Shown in pieces: positions 1-8,482 of a stretch of DNA of 64,000 bases; within the stretch, counting starts at the first letter, position 1, and every line of letters begins with the position of its first letter. Below the pieces are notes generated by a model, which saw only the letters and a list, made by a program, of their open reading frames with translations, did not search any database and had not been told where the DNA came from. This DNA is from AWTP1-13 sp963797005 (GTDB taxonomy: Bacteria; Pseudomonadota; Alphaproteobacteria; Rhizobiales; Hyphomicrobiaceae): NCBI GenBank assembly GCA_963797005.1, contig CAWCOF010000011.1, positions 248,001 through 312,000 of the forward strand, read 5' to 3'. Both the position numbers and the translations under genes were made by a program.

Positions 1-733
1 GCTCGAGCGTGGTGATGGTCGACTGGTCGATGCGCCCGTCGACCCGCTCGGGGCGGAAGTGGCGCTGGAAGGCGCGCACGACGAACTCGGTCCTGGGGTC
101 GAAGCCGCCGGTCGGCTCTATGTCATAGCCGTAGCGCCCGAGCAGACCCTGCACCGCCGCCACCAACGGTCCGGCGGCATCGACGGCGATGCCAGGATCG
201 GGCGGATCGACCGGCTCGGGCTCCACCCAGTGGCCGATGCCGGCTTGCGCCAACCGCGCCCAGGGAAACTTTTCGCCCGGGTCCTTCTTCCGCACGGGCG
301 CCACGTCGGAATGGGCGAGCACGCGTGCCGGGACGATCTCGTGCCGGCCGATGATGTCCGTGGCCAGCGCCATCACCGCCGCCATCTGCGCGTTGGGAAA
401 GTCGGGATAGCCCTGCTCGTGGCCCGGATTGTGGATCTCGATGCCGACGAACTCCGAGTTGATGTCGGTCTCGCCGGCCCACTTGGCGACGCCGGCATGC
501 CAGGCGCGCATCTCCTCGGCGACCAGCTGCGTAATCCGCCCGGTCTCGTCGATGACGTAGTGGGCGGAAACCTTGCTCTCGGGCCGCGACAGCCAGTCGA
601 TGGCACCGGCCGCGCTGGCAACCCCCGTATAATGCAGCAGCAGCATGGTCGGACGGCCGGTCCCCTTGCGCGGCCCGAAGTTGGGCGAAGGGTGCAGGGC
701 AGCGACCAGCCCGGTATCCGGTGCGCCGATCAA
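1..733 (-). CDS. N-acetylmuramoyl-L-alanine amidase with peptidoglycan-binding domain (3' end outside window)
   Basis: Zinc amidase of the Amidase_2 (AmpD/AmiD) family, which cleaves the bond between N-acetylmuramic acid and the peptide stem. Reading from a TTG at 733, the zinc ligands appear to be H34 (LLHYTG), H141 (LAHSDVAP) and D151 (RKKDPGEKF), with E99 in GIEIHNPG. After about residue 175 a second domain resembles PG_binding_1 (LLGRYGYD...AFQRHFRPE), which is the AmiD-like layout rather than plain AmpD. The TTG overlaps the stop of the upstream TerB-DnaJ gene, so the two are probably cotranscribed. No signal peptide is visible, so a cytoplasmic recycling role is possible but not proven. 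The gene runs off the left edge. Confidence 0.85.
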   Translation of the reverse strand, partial: MIGAPDTGLVAALHPSPNFGPRKGTGRPTMLLLHYTGVASAAGAIDWLSRPESKVSAHYVIDETGRITQLVAEEMRAWHAGVAKWAGETDINSEFVGIEIHNPGHEQGYPDFPNAQMAAVMALATDIIGRHEIVPARVLAHSDVAPVRKKDPGEKFPWARLAQAGIGHWVEPEPVDPPDPGIAVDAAGPLVAAVQGLLGRYGYDIEPTGGFDPRTEFVVRAFQRHFRPERVDGRIDQSTITTLE

Positions 734-1431
734 AGCCCGCGTTCCTCGGCGATGGTCTCATACGCGGCGTTGATGGCGGCAAGCTTGCGCGTGGCCAGGT
801 CGATGAACTCGGCCGGCACGCCGCTCGCCATCAGCCGGTCGGGATGGTTGTTGTTGACGAGCCGGCGGTACTGCGCCTTGATCTCCTCGTTGCTCGCACC
901 GGGGTCGAGGCGCAGCACGTCATAGGGGCTGTCCCCATCCTTGATGAAGCGGGCGCGGAAGAAGCGGAACTCGCTGCCGGAGAAGCCGAAGCGATCCGAC
1001 ACCGCCTTGAGATACTCGTCCTCCTTCGGATGCAGCGCTCCGTCCGCCGCCGCGACGTGCATGAGGCCTTCGAGCACGTGCTGGAGCAGTCTCCTGTCGT
1101 CCTTGAGCAGGGCCGCGATCTGATCGGCGTAGGCCTCGTATCCCGCCACGTCCCGCTTGGCGAGATGGAAGACGCGCTCGACGTTTGCCGCCTCCTCGGG
1201 CGAGAAGCGGAAGACCTGGCGAAAGGCCTCGATCTCCAACGGCGAGACGACACCATCCGCCTTCGCCATCTTGGCGGCAAGCGCGATGACGGCAATGGTG
1301 AAGACGATGCTTTTTTCCGGTGCCGTGTCCGCGCGCCCGAGCCCGAGCACCCCGGCCAGCTCGTTGAGCACGCTGCCGCCGGCGTCGCCCACCGCTGTCG
1401 CCAGCCCCGAGATTTTCTGCCAAACGGTCAT
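730..1431 (-). CDS. TerB / DnaJ domain co-chaperone (DjlA-like)
   Basis: A 233-residue protein. Residues about 35-145 form a TerB-like helical domain (AAKMAKADGVVSPLEIEAF, then AAADGALHPKEDEYL, the paired acidic motifs typical of TerB). The C-terminal 65 residues are a J domain (YDVLRLDPGASNEEIKAQY) with the HPD motif at about 196-198 (NNNHPDRL). The order TerB then J domain is that of DjlA-type DnaK co-chaperones, but the N-terminal membrane anchor of E. coli DjlA is not evident. It directly precedes the amidase on the same strand and overlaps its start. Confidence 0.88.
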   Translation of the reverse strand: MTVWQKISGLATAVGDAGGSVLNELAGVLGLGRADTAPEKSIVFTIAVIALAAKMAKADGVVSPLEIEAFRQVFRFSPEEAANVERVFHLAKRDVAGYEAYADQIAALLKDDRRLLQHVLEGLMHVAAADGALHPKEDEYLKAVSDRFGFSGSEFRFFRARFIKDGDSPYDVLRLDPGASNEEIKAQYRRLVNNNHPDRLMASGVPAEFIDLATRKLAAINAAYETIAEERGL

Positions 1432-1523
1432 GGCTCGATCATATCATGTGGTGGCGGGGACGATTGAATCCGCCGCATCGGCTCGCTAATCCCGATATCG
1501 TCTGGAATGTCAAGGCAAGGTCC

Positions 1524-2594
1524 ATGGAAGCGTCGGCAAGTGACGAGGTGTTGATCCGGCGCGAGGGCCGGGCGGGCCGCATTACCATGAACCGGCCGAA
1601 GGCTCTGAATGCCCTCACCCATCCCATGGTCGGCCGGATCTGGGAGGCGCTGCTTGCCTGGCAGGACGACCCCGCCGTCGAGCTGATCCTGCTCGACGGC
1701 GCCGGCGATCGCGCCCTGTGCGCCGGCGGCGACGTGCGCTCGCTCTACGACAGCCGGCACCAGGGCTCGGCCACCGCGCGCGGCTTCTGGCGCGACGAGT
1801 ACCGGCTCAACGCGCTGATCGGGCGCTACCCCAAGCCCTATGTGGCAATCCAGGACGGCATCGTCATGGGCGGCGGCATCGGGCTTTCGGCTCACGCGCG
1901 CCACCGCATCGTCACCGAGCGCTCCAGGCTTGCCATGCCGGAAACGGGCATCGGCCTCATCCCCGACGTCGGCGGCACCTGGCTGCTCGCGCACGCCCCC
2001 GGCGAGACCGGTGTCTACCTGGGCCTGACGGGCGAGACGATGGGCGCGGCGGACGCCATCCACGCGCGCTTCGCCGATGCCTTCGTTCCCGTGGCCAAGC
2101 TCGATGCGCTGCGCGACCGCCTGATCGATGCGAGGGGCGGCGCGGCGGCCGATGCGATCGCCGCCCTCGGTGAACCCGCGGGCGCATCGGCGCTGGAGGA
2201 GCGCCGCGGCGACATCGACCGCGCCTTCGGCAGGGAAACCGCCGAAGCCATCATGGAACTGCTGCCGGCCGATGGAGACACGTGGGCGCAAGGATTGCTG
2301 GCAACGCTTGCCCAGAAGTCGCCGAAGTGCCTCAAGCTCACGCTGGCCGCCATCCGCAACGCCCGCCGGCTCACCTCGCTGGAGCAGGCGCTGGCAGTCG
2401 AGTTCCGCCTGTGCACGCGGCTGTTCGAGGACGGCGAGTTTCCCGAGGGCGTGCGCGCGCTGATCATCGACAAGGACCGCAAGCCCAAGTGGTCGCCGGC
2501 GCGCCTCGAGGACGTGTCGGCGGAGCTGGTGGCGCGCTATCTGGGGCCGCTGCCGGCCGCCGAAGACCTGACGTTCCAAGGAGACGTGCCATGA
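1524..2594 (+). CDS. 3-hydroxyisobutyryl-CoA hydrolase / enoyl-CoA hydratase family
   Basis: Crotonase-fold enzyme of about 356 residues. The oxyanion-hole segment is seen in ALCAGGDVRSLYD and GIVMGGGIGLS, and the Glu/Asp pair used by 3-hydroxyisobutyryl-CoA hydrolases is in MPETGIGLIPDVGG. The long C-terminal half (QKSPKCLKLT, EFRLCTRLFE, FPEGVRALIIDKDRKPKW) is specific to the HIBCH branch, which acts in valine breakdown. The ATG at 1524 is preferred over the upstream in-frame ATG at 1446 because homology begins there. Its stop overlaps the start of the CoA-transferase gene (ATGA), indicating translational coupling. Confidence 0.9.
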   Translation: MEASASDEVLIRREGRAGRITMNRPKALNALTHPMVGRIWEALLAWQDDPAVELILLDGAGDRALCAGGDVRSLYDSRHQGSATARGFWRDEYRLNALIGRYPKPYVAIQDGIVMGGGIGLSAHARHRIVTERSRLAMPETGIGLIPDVGGTWLLAHAPGETGVYLGLTGETMGAADAIHARFADAFVPVAKLDALRDRLIDARGGAAADAIAALGEPAGASALEERRGDIDRAFGRETAEAIMELLPADGDTWAQGLLATLAQKSPKCLKLTLAAIRNARRLTSLEQALAVEFRLCTRLFEDGEFPEGVRALIIDKDRKPKWSPARLEDVSAELVARYLGPLPAAEDLTFQGDVP

Positions 2595-3811
2595 CTCAGC
2601 ACCAGCACAAGGGGCCGCTCACCGGCATGCGCGTGCTCGACCTGTCGCACGTCATGGCGGGACCGGTCTGCGGCCTGATGCTGGCCGACATGGGCGCCGA
2701 CGTGATCAAGATCGAGCGCATTCCCATCGGCGACGACAGCCGGCAGATGACCACCCCTTCGATCGGGGGCGAGTCCGCCGCCTTCATGATGATGAACCGC
2801 AACAAGCGCGGCCTCGCCCTCGATCTCAAGAAGCTAAAAGGTCAGGAGGTTTTCCGACGCCTGGTGAAGAGCACCGACGCACTGATCGAGAACTACCGCA
2901 AGGGCACGATGGAGAAGTTCGGCCTCGGCTACGAGGCGCTCAAGGCCGTCAACCCCGGGCTGATCTACTGCGAGATCTCCGGTTTCGGCCGCACCGGCCC
3001 GATGGCGAGCCAGGGCGGCTTCGACCTCGTCACGCAGGGCATGTCCGGCCTGATGGCGATTACCGGCGAGGGACCGGGCCGCCCGCCGGTCAAGGTCGGT
3101 GCGCCGATCACCGACATCACCGGCGGCCTGCTCGCGACCATCGGCGTGTGCGCGGCCTATGCGCACAAGCTCAAGACGGGCGAGGGCCAGCGCGTCGACA
3201 CCTCGCTGTTCGAGGCCGGCATCACCCAGACCTACTGGCAGTCGGCGATCGCCTTCGCCACCGGCGTGTCGCCGGGGCCGCTCGGCTCCGCGCATCCCTT
3301 GAGCGCGCCCTACCAGGCGTTCGAGACCAAGGACGGGTGGATCACGCTCGGCGCCTCCAACCAGAAGACCTGGGCGCAGTTCATGAAGATGCTCGAGGCG
3401 CCCGACATCGCCGCCGACCCGCGCTTTGCCGACAACACGGGCCGCATGGCCAATCTGCCGGCGCTGGTCGGCGCACTCAGCCCGCACTTCAGGAAGCGCA
3501 CGACGGCGGAGTGGCTCGAGCTGTTGCAAGCAGCGGGTGTTCCGGCAGGCCCGGTGCTGTCGGTTGCCGAGATGCACGCCCATCCGCAGACGATTGCCCG
3601 CAACATGGTGCCCGTCGTCGAGCACCCCAAGGCCGGCCGGATGCAGACCATCGGCCTGCCGGTGAAGTTCTCCGCCACCCCGGGCGAGGTCGCCGCGCCG
3701 GCGCCGCTCTACGGCCAGCACTCCCGCGCCATCCTCGCCGACCTCGGCTACGCGCCTGCCGAGATCGACGCACTTATCGCGGAAGGCGTCGTGGCAGAGC
3801 CCGCCGAGTGA
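2591..3811 (+). CDS. CaiB/BaiF family (class III) CoA transferase
   Basis: A 406-residue class III CoA transferase moving CoA between acyl groups. The N-terminus GMRVLDLSHVMAGPVCG, the IKIER segment, NRNKRGLALDLK, and GFDLVTQGMSGLM (whose Asp is the nucleophile position in this family) are all present. The C-terminal WITLGASNQKTWAQF and GVPAGPVLSVAEM blocks complete a full-length fold. It overlaps the HIBCH-like gene by four bases, so the pair probably works in one acyl-CoA degradation route. The substrate cannot be read from sequence. Confidence 0.92.
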   Translation: MTQHQHKGPLTGMRVLDLSHVMAGPVCGLMLADMGADVIKIERIPIGDDSRQMTTPSIGGESAAFMMMNRNKRGLALDLKKLKGQEVFRRLVKSTDALIENYRKGTMEKFGLGYEALKAVNPGLIYCEISGFGRTGPMASQGGFDLVTQGMSGLMAITGEGPGRPPVKVGAPITDITGGLLATIGVCAAYAHKLKTGEGQRVDTSLFEAGITQTYWQSAIAFATGVSPGPLGSAHPLSAPYQAFETKDGWITLGASNQKTWAQFMKMLEAPDIAADPRFADNTGRMANLPALVGALSPHFRKRTTAEWLELLQAAGVPAGPVLSVAEMHAHPQTIARNMVPVVEHPKAGRMQTIGLPVKFSATPGEVAAPAPLYGQHSRAILADLGYAPAEIDALIAEGVVAEPAE

Positions 3812-3878
3812 GCGCGGCCAGGAGCGGGCAGCGGGCCTACGTCGGGGACCGGGGCCGCTGGACATTTTGATCAATGCC

Positions 3879-3896
3879 ATCTATTATGCCGTAGAT
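3879..3896. promoter_or_regulatory. candidate operator/promoter of the Xre-RES module
   Basis: An AT-rich patch in GC-rich surroundings holds an inverted repeat, ATCTA - 8 bases - TAGAT, immediately before the antitoxin start. Antitoxins of this class usually repress their own promoter, so an operator here is reasonable, but it is inference from position and symmetry only. Confidence 0.3.
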
Positions 3897-3898
3897 AT

Positions 3899-4372
3899 AT
3901 GCGAAATGGACCGCAAATGCCTCGCGCAAAGACCAGCGCCTCAAAAAAGACCGCCTCCAGAAAGACTGGCAGCAAGCGGGCATTGCCGAAACGCAATGAT
4001 CGCACGACGGATGATTTCATGGTTGCGCAGAGGTATCTGTCCGCCGATGGACTCGTTGACGTCGATGCCGTTGCCGATGAATTGGGAATGACCAAAGGCG
4101 CACTTGCCCAGACACTCGGTTTCGCGGAAGAAACCCTGCAACGGTTCTCGCGCAAGGCCGCGCCCAAGACCCAGCAACGCCTGCGCGAAATGCTGGAGGT
4201 GCTCACGCGCGTGGAGCCATGGGCTGGCGGCATGCCGCAGGCGATCGGATGGTATCGCGGCCAAAGCATTCCAGCACTCGGCGACCAGACGGCGGAAGCG
4301 CTCGTGAAGACGGACGAGGCCGGAATTGTGCGCGCATATCTCGACGGCGTGGCCGCCGGGAGCTATTCGTGA
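3899..4372 (+). CDS. Xre/MbcA/ParS-type antitoxin (DUF2384)
   Basis: A 157-residue protein with a basic, Lys/Ser/Ala-rich N-terminus (residues 8-37), a helix-turn-helix region around residues 60-95 (ADELGMTKGALAQTLG, FAEETLQRFSRK), and a C-terminal toxin-binding segment typical of DUF2384 (AGGMPQAIGWYRGQSIPALG, QTAEALVKTDEAGIVRAYLD, ending GSYS). This is the antitoxin that pairs with RES-domain toxins, and a RES gene follows with a four-base overlap. An internal ATG at 3917 is an alternative start. Confidence 0.9.
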   Translation: MRNGPQMPRAKTSASKKTASRKTGSKRALPKRNDRTTDDFMVAQRYLSADGLVDVDAVADELGMTKGALAQTLGFAEETLQRFSRKAAPKTQQRLREMLEVLTRVEPWAGGMPQAIGWYRGQSIPALGDQTAEALVKTDEAGIVRAYLDGVAAGSYS

Positions 4373-4890
4373 GATTCCAGGGCGCGGCCTACCGCGCCCA
4401 TAATCCGAGGTGGTCGTGGGATCCGCTCTCCGGCGAAGGAGCCCGCATCCACGGCGGTCGCTTCAATCCGAAGGGCCGCGCCGCCCTCTATCTGTCTTGC
4501 GATTGGACCACAGCGGTGCTGGAGGGCAGTCAAGGCTTTGCCTACCGTTTTCCGCCACTCACGATCGTAACCTACGACGTGGACTGCGACGACATCGTGG
4601 ACTTGTCGACGACTGCGGCACTGCGCGCACACAAGGTGGCACGTCGCGACTTGGCCTGCGCCTGGAAGCTGCTTGGTGAAAAGGGTGAGGCCGTGCCGTC
4701 CCGGCAAGTGGCCGATCGGTTGCGCAACCAGGGCGCAGCGGGCATCGTCGTCCCCAGCTTCGCCTCCAATGCGGACACCGGGGCGAAGAACCTCGTGCTC
4801 TGGCGATGGGGCCCGGCGCTGCCGCACAAGGTGACCATCTTCGATCCCGGGGGCCGCCTGCCGCGCAACGACACCTCGTGGCAGTCGTAA
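4369..4890 (+). CDS. RES-domain toxin
   Basis: A 173-residue protein starting at a GTG that overlaps the antitoxin stop (GTGA). RES toxins deplete NAD+ through an ADP-ribosyltransferase-like fold. The three name-giving residues are visible in order: Arg in AYRAHNPRW, Glu in TAVLEGSQGF and Ser in VPSFASNA. GGRFNPKGRAALYLS is the conserved block following the Arg. The intact pair with the upstream Xre/DUF2384 gene supports a complete type II module. Confidence 0.92.
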   Translation: MRFQGAAYRAHNPRWSWDPLSGEGARIHGGRFNPKGRAALYLSCDWTTAVLEGSQGFAYRFPPLTIVTYDVDCDDIVDLSTTAALRAHKVARRDLACAWKLLGEKGEAVPSRQVADRLRNQGAAGIVVPSFASNADTGAKNLVLWRWGPALPHKVTIFDPGGRLPRNDTSWQS

Positions 4891-4926
4891 TCCGCGGGGC
4901 AGCGTCGCAAATTCGATGCGAACGAC

Positions 4927-5223
4927 TCAGCAGTCGCCCACTCGTCCGCGCCAGTAGTCCGGCCGGCGGTGCAGGTGTGCCACGGCGATGATCACGATCT
5001 CTTCTGCTTCTTCCGCGCGATCCAGATAGATGAGGCCATACGGAAATCGGCGCAATCGGAAGCGGCGCAAACCGTCGCCCAGCGGATGCCAAGCATGCGG
5101 CGTCGCCGCAATTGCACGGACGCCGCTCTCGAACTCATCAAGAAACCGGGCGCCAAGCCCCTGGCGCGCCGCCTCGTACCATTCGACCGCCGCTTGCGCC
5201 TCGGCTTCGATCCGCCATCTCAT
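4927..5223 (-). CDS. RelE/ParE family toxin
   Basis: A 98-residue protein with the ParE/RelE fold pattern: helix EAQAAVEWYEAARQGLGARF, then FLDEFESGVRAIAATP, the strand pair RRFRLRRFPYGLIYLDR and EIVIIAVAHLHRRPDYW at the C-terminus. The FPY..IY and AHxxRxPxYW motifs are typical of ParE-type toxins. The start overlaps the stop of the antitoxin gene by four bases. It lies tail to tail with the RES toxin. Confidence 0.9.
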   Translation of the reverse strand: MRWRIEAEAQAAVEWYEAARQGLGARFLDEFESGVRAIAATPHAWHPLGDGLRRFRLRRFPYGLIYLDRAEEAEEIVIIAVAHLHRRPDYWRGRVGDC

Positions 5224-5453
5224 GGCGCCCTTGTGATACGCGCCCTCAACTTCGCGACGACATCCTCCAGAGGCTCTGTCTGCGTCTCGCCGCGCTCCAA
5301 GGCGCGCAATCTGCGCTGAGCCTCTTCGGCCCAGGCCTCGTCGACCTCCGGGGCCGGCATCTGATGAACCAGCATCTCATCCAGCAACTCCGCCCGCTCC
5401 TCCGGGGAGAGGTCTCGGATCTGCTCCGAAATCTTCCTGACGCGTTCGTTCAT
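5220..5453 (-). CDS. addiction-module antitoxin (RelB-like, TIGR02574 type)
   Basis: A 77-residue acidic, helical protein (SPEERAELLDEMLVH, DEAWAEEAQRRLRALERGE, LEDVVAKLRAR). The sequence SPEERAELLDEML and the WAEEAxRRxxxxxxG block are the usual marks of the short antitoxins preceding ParE-type toxins. It is coupled to the toxin gene by an ATGA overlap. About 200 bases separate it from the reductase gene starting at 5660; that gap contains two tandem 15-base copies (5532-5561) and no gene. Confidence 0.85.
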   Translation of the reverse strand: MNERVRKISEQIRDLSPEERAELLDEMLVHQMPAPEVDEAWAEEAQRRLRALERGETQTEPLEDVVAKLRARITRAP

Positions 5454-5659
5454 GCGGCGAAGCTAGCATGGGATCGGCTGCTTGGCACGGGCGCGAAGCG
5501 TGAGATGGCCGCTATCCGACACCCAAAGCCGCCCGATCTTGCGTTGCCCGATCTTGCGTTGCATGCGCTGGGCGAGCCGCATAGCATTGCCATGAACGGC
5601 GTCTAGGGTACGAAACGCTTTCCGCATCCAACCACAACACGAAGCATGGGAGGCCTGCC

Positions 5660-6724
5660 ATGGCTTACAACATCCTGATGATGGGCGCGTCCTACGGGTC
5701 GCTGCTGGCCTCCAAGCTGCTGTTCGGCGGGCACAAGATCCACCTCGTCTGCCTTCCCGCCGAGGCCGACCTGATCAACGCCGAGGGCTTCCGCGTGCGC
5801 CTGCCCATCAAGGGCCGCAAGGACCCCGTCGTGCTCGATTCCCGCAAGCTGCCGGGCAAGGTCACGGCCGGCCCCGCCGCGGGCGTCAAGCCTGCGGACT
5901 ACGACCTCGTTGGCCTTGCCATGCAGGAGCCGCAGTATCGCTCGCCCGGCGTGCGCGAGCTGCTCGATGCCGTGGCGAGGTCGCGCGTGCCGTGCATGTC
6001 GATCATGAACATGCCGCCGCTGCCCTACATCAAGCGCATCCCGGGCCTCGACTACGAGGCGCTGAAACCCGCCTACACGGACGCCAGCGTCTGGGACAAC
6101 TTCGATCCCGGCGCCATCACGCTGAACAGCCCCGATCCGCAGGCGATCCGCCCGCCCGAGGAGAAGGTGAACGTGCTGATGGTCACGCTGCCGACCAACT
6201 TCAAGGTGGCGAGGTTCGACAACGACAAGTCGACGGCCATCCTGCGCCAGCTCGAGAAGGACGTCGACGCGGCGCGCCTCGACACGCCGGAAGGCAGGAT
6301 CGAGCTGCCCGTGAAGCTGCGCGTGCACGATTCCATCTTCGTGCCGCTGGCCAAGTGGGCCATGCTGCTCGCCGGCAACTACCGCTGCATCACCAAGGAC
6401 GGCATGCGCACCGCGCAGGAGGCCGTGCACACCGACATCGAGACGTCACGCTCGGTCTACAACTTCGTCAACGAGCTGTGCGTCAAGCTGGGTGCCGCAC
6501 CCGGCGACCTTGTTCCGTTCGAGAAGTATGCCGCAGCTTCCCAGAGCCTGACGCGTCCGGCCTCGGCCGCACGCGCGCTGCAGAACGGCGTGCCCAACAT
6601 CGAGCGCGCCGACAAGCTTGTGCAGCTGATCGCCAAGCAGAAGGGCCTGAGCCATCCGGCGATCGACGCCATCGTTGCGCTGGTCGATTCCCGGCTCGAG
6701 GCGAACCGCAAGAAGGCGGCGTAA
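5660..6724 (+). CDS. ketopantoate reductase (PanE/ApbA) family protein
   Basis: A 354-residue Rossmann-fold oxidoreductase. The nucleotide-binding start is ILMMGASYGSLLASKL, followed by the ApbA pattern (GHKIHLVCLPAEADLINAEG, DYDLVGLAMQEPQY). The C-terminal half (FVPLAKWAMLLAGNYRCITKDG, NFVNELCVKLG) matches the helical ApbA_C domain in character. It is longer than E. coli PanE (303 residues), so true ketopantoate reductase activity is uncertain. A good ribosome site (GGGAGG) precedes the ATG. It appears to be monocistronic. Confidence 0.8.
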   Translation: MAYNILMMGASYGSLLASKLLFGGHKIHLVCLPAEADLINAEGFRVRLPIKGRKDPVVLDSRKLPGKVTAGPAAGVKPADYDLVGLAMQEPQYRSPGVRELLDAVARSRVPCMSIMNMPPLPYIKRIPGLDYEALKPAYTDASVWDNFDPGAITLNSPDPQAIRPPEEKVNVLMVTLPTNFKVARFDNDKSTAILRQLEKDVDAARLDTPEGRIELPVKLRVHDSIFVPLAKWAMLLAGNYRCITKDGMRTAQEAVHTDIETSRSVYNFVNELCVKLGAAPGDLVPFEKYAAASQSLTRPASAARALQNGVPNIERADKLVQLIAKQKGLSHPAIDAIVALVDSRLEANRKKAA

Positions 6725-6837
6725 CGCGAGCTTGGCGCCGCGAGGCCGCACCCCTGCCAAGCTTGGACTGAGCTGGATCAAGACAACGCCATCTGCCAGG
6801 ATGCCCCTGAAACTGCGCGTCTTGAAAGGGCGTTGTC

Positions 6838-7332
6838 ATGATCCTCGGCATGTCGCTGTCGACGTTCACCACGGTGCACGTCATCATCAGCCTTGTTGCG
6901 ATCCTCTCCGGCTTCGTCGCCGTCTACGGCATGCTGACCAATCAGCGGCTCGACGGCTGGGCCGCGCTCTTTCTCGCCACCACGGTGCTGACGAGCGTGA
7001 CGGGCTTCCTGTTCCCCCTGTCGGGCGTGACGCCCGCGGTCGTCGTGGGCATTCTCTCGCTGATCGTCCTGGCGCTCGCCCTCGCCGCGCTCTACGTGTT
7101 TCGCCTGGGCGGCGCCTGGCGCTGGATCTACGTCGTCACCGCCTTCACGGCGCTCTGGTTCAACACCTTCGTCGCCGTGGTGCAGGCCTTCCAGAAGCTA
7201 GCGTTCCTCCAGCCCCTGGCACCCACGCAGTCCGAACCGCCCTTCGCGATCGCGCAGGTGGTCGTGCTCGCGATCTTCCTCTGGCTCGGCTACCGGGCTG
7301 TGAAGGCGTTTCATCCGGCCATGGCGGCCTGA
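6838..7332 (+). CDS. small integral membrane protein, function unknown
   Basis: A 164-residue protein with about five hydrophobic segments (TVHVIISLVAILSGFVAVYG, WAALFLATTVLTSVTGFLF, VVVGILSLIVLALALAALYV, WIYVVTAFTALWFNTFVAVV, AIAQVVVLAIFLWLGYRAV). No catalytic motif is recognised. It stands alone, convergent with the exported-protein gene that ends at 7354. Confidence 0.7.
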   Translation: MILGMSLSTFTTVHVIISLVAILSGFVAVYGMLTNQRLDGWAALFLATTVLTSVTGFLFPLSGVTPAVVVGILSLIVLALALAALYVFRLGGAWRWIYVVTAFTALWFNTFVAVVQAFQKLAFLQPLAPTQSEPPFAIAQVVVLAIFLWLGYRAVKAFHPAMAA

Positions 7333-7353
7333 GACGGGCCGCAGTCGCTGCAG

Positions 7354-8397
7354 CTACTTCGTTGCCGACGGGGCGGACTGTTCCCGGCTTGCCGAGAACC
7401 CGGCGAACACCATGTCGGGTGAGGACGTGTTGTGGCGCGAGGGCGAGGTGCGGCCGGCCCACACGTCGGTGGCCGCGGCGCGCTTGAAAGCCATGATCGG
7501 CGCCTCGCGCCAGCCCTTGGCGCCCTTCTCGCGCACGGCAATGCGCGCCACGTCGTTGTTGAACTCGGTGACGTACATGGAGCGCAGCGCCGCGAACGGG
7601 CGCCCCTCGATTCCCTTATCAAACGAGATGTCGAGCACATTCCGGTTTTGATCGGTGGCCGCCATCCTCACGCGCGCGGTCCCTCCGCGCTCGAATCGCA
7701 GCGTGAAAGTGCGCGAGGGCGGGTCGAACGCGACCTCCCCGATCCGCACGATCGGCCGCCCGTCGACCTCCACCGGCCCGATCAGGAACGAGGAGCCGAA
7801 TGCGGTCGGCGCCCTGCCGGCGGGCGCCAGCGGCCGCAGCCGCCAGTAGCCGTCCTGCGGATAGAGAACCAACACCTCCTCCCCGCCCATGGGCCGGATC
7901 ATCCACACCTGGATCAGGTGCAGGCCCTTCGCGACGCGGTCGCCGATGCGCACGGTTGCCGTCGCCGGCCGCCAGAAGCTCGGAAAGGTCAGGCCCACGA
8001 CCCACATGTCGATCTGCTCGTAGAGCGTGGTGCGCTTGGGCGGCTGCGGCGGGGCTTGCGCCGGCGCAGCCTTGGGATCGCCCGGCGCGGTGCAGCCGGT
8101 CCAGTCGGCCTCGAAGCTGTCGTTCTGGATCGCGCCGATATAGGCCGGATGCGCGGCCTCGATGCGGAAGCGGCGCACGTCGGGCGAGGCGAAATTGACG
8201 GTGACGTTGTCCTTCTCCGCGCACAGCACCGGCTCACTGGCGTTGCTCACCTCCACCGCGAGCGGCGCGGATGACTGGGCCAGCGCCAGGGTCGGCAGCA
8301 ACCAGGCGATGAGAACGCATACTGCAGCCGCGAGCGCTGCGCGAATCCCCTCTCCCCACTCTTCAGTGGAGAGAGGGTTAGGGTGAGGGGCAGCCAC
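7354..8397 (-). CDS. exported protein of unknown function
   Basis: About 345 residues. A signal-peptide-like stretch (AALAAAVCVLIAWLLPTLA, then ALAQSS) opens the protein. The mature part is rich in beta-type sequence, with a Pro-rich linker (PAQAPPQPPKRT) and repeated short strands (VRIGDRVAKGLHLIQVWMI, FLIGPVEVDGRPIVRIGEV). No family was recognised. The start is uncertain: the only in-frame candidate near the signal peptide is a GTG at 8397 lying inside a palindromic repeat, so the repeat may have inserted at or replaced the original start. Confidence 0.6.
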   Translation of the reverse strand: MAAPHPNPLSTEEWGEGIRAALAAAVCVLIAWLLPTLALAQSSAPLAVEVSNASEPVLCAEKDNVTVNFASPDVRRFRIEAAHPAYIGAIQNDSFEADWTGCTAPGDPKAAPAQAPPQPPKRTTLYEQIDMWVVGLTFPSFWRPATATVRIGDRVAKGLHLIQVWMIRPMGGEEVLVLYPQDGYWRLRPLAPAGRAPTAFGSSFLIGPVEVDGRPIVRIGEVAFDPPSRTFTLRFERGGTARVRMAATDQNRNVLDISFDKGIEGRPFAALRSMYVTEFNNDVARIAVREKGAKGWREAPIMAFKRAAATDVWAGRTSPSRHNTSSPDMVFAGFSASREQSAPSATK

Positions 8398-8465
8398 CAG
8401 CTCCGGCGTTGGAGTTTGTCGCTGCCCCTCACCCCGACCCTCTCCCCGCAAGCGGGGAGAGGGGG
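8347..8465. repeat. palindromic intergenic repeat, family A, copy 1
   Basis: Two hairpins (CCCTCTCCCC/GGGGAGAGGG arms) flank inner inverted arms (GGTGAGGGGCAG and CTGCCCCTCACC), so the whole 119-bp unit is a palindrome made of palindromes. Near-identical copies are at 13349-13508 and 22104-22222. Its right hairpin, with loop GCAAGC, is the uninterrupted version of a site that carries an insert in copy 2. Confidence 0.85.
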
Positions 8466-8482
8466 AAGGCCGGCGCGCGCGG

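Noticed and set aside
5532..5561. Two 15-bp tandem copies (CCCGATCTTGCGTTG) as a regulatory repeat
   Set aside because: Only two copies, no symmetry and no link to a gene start; probably simple slippage.
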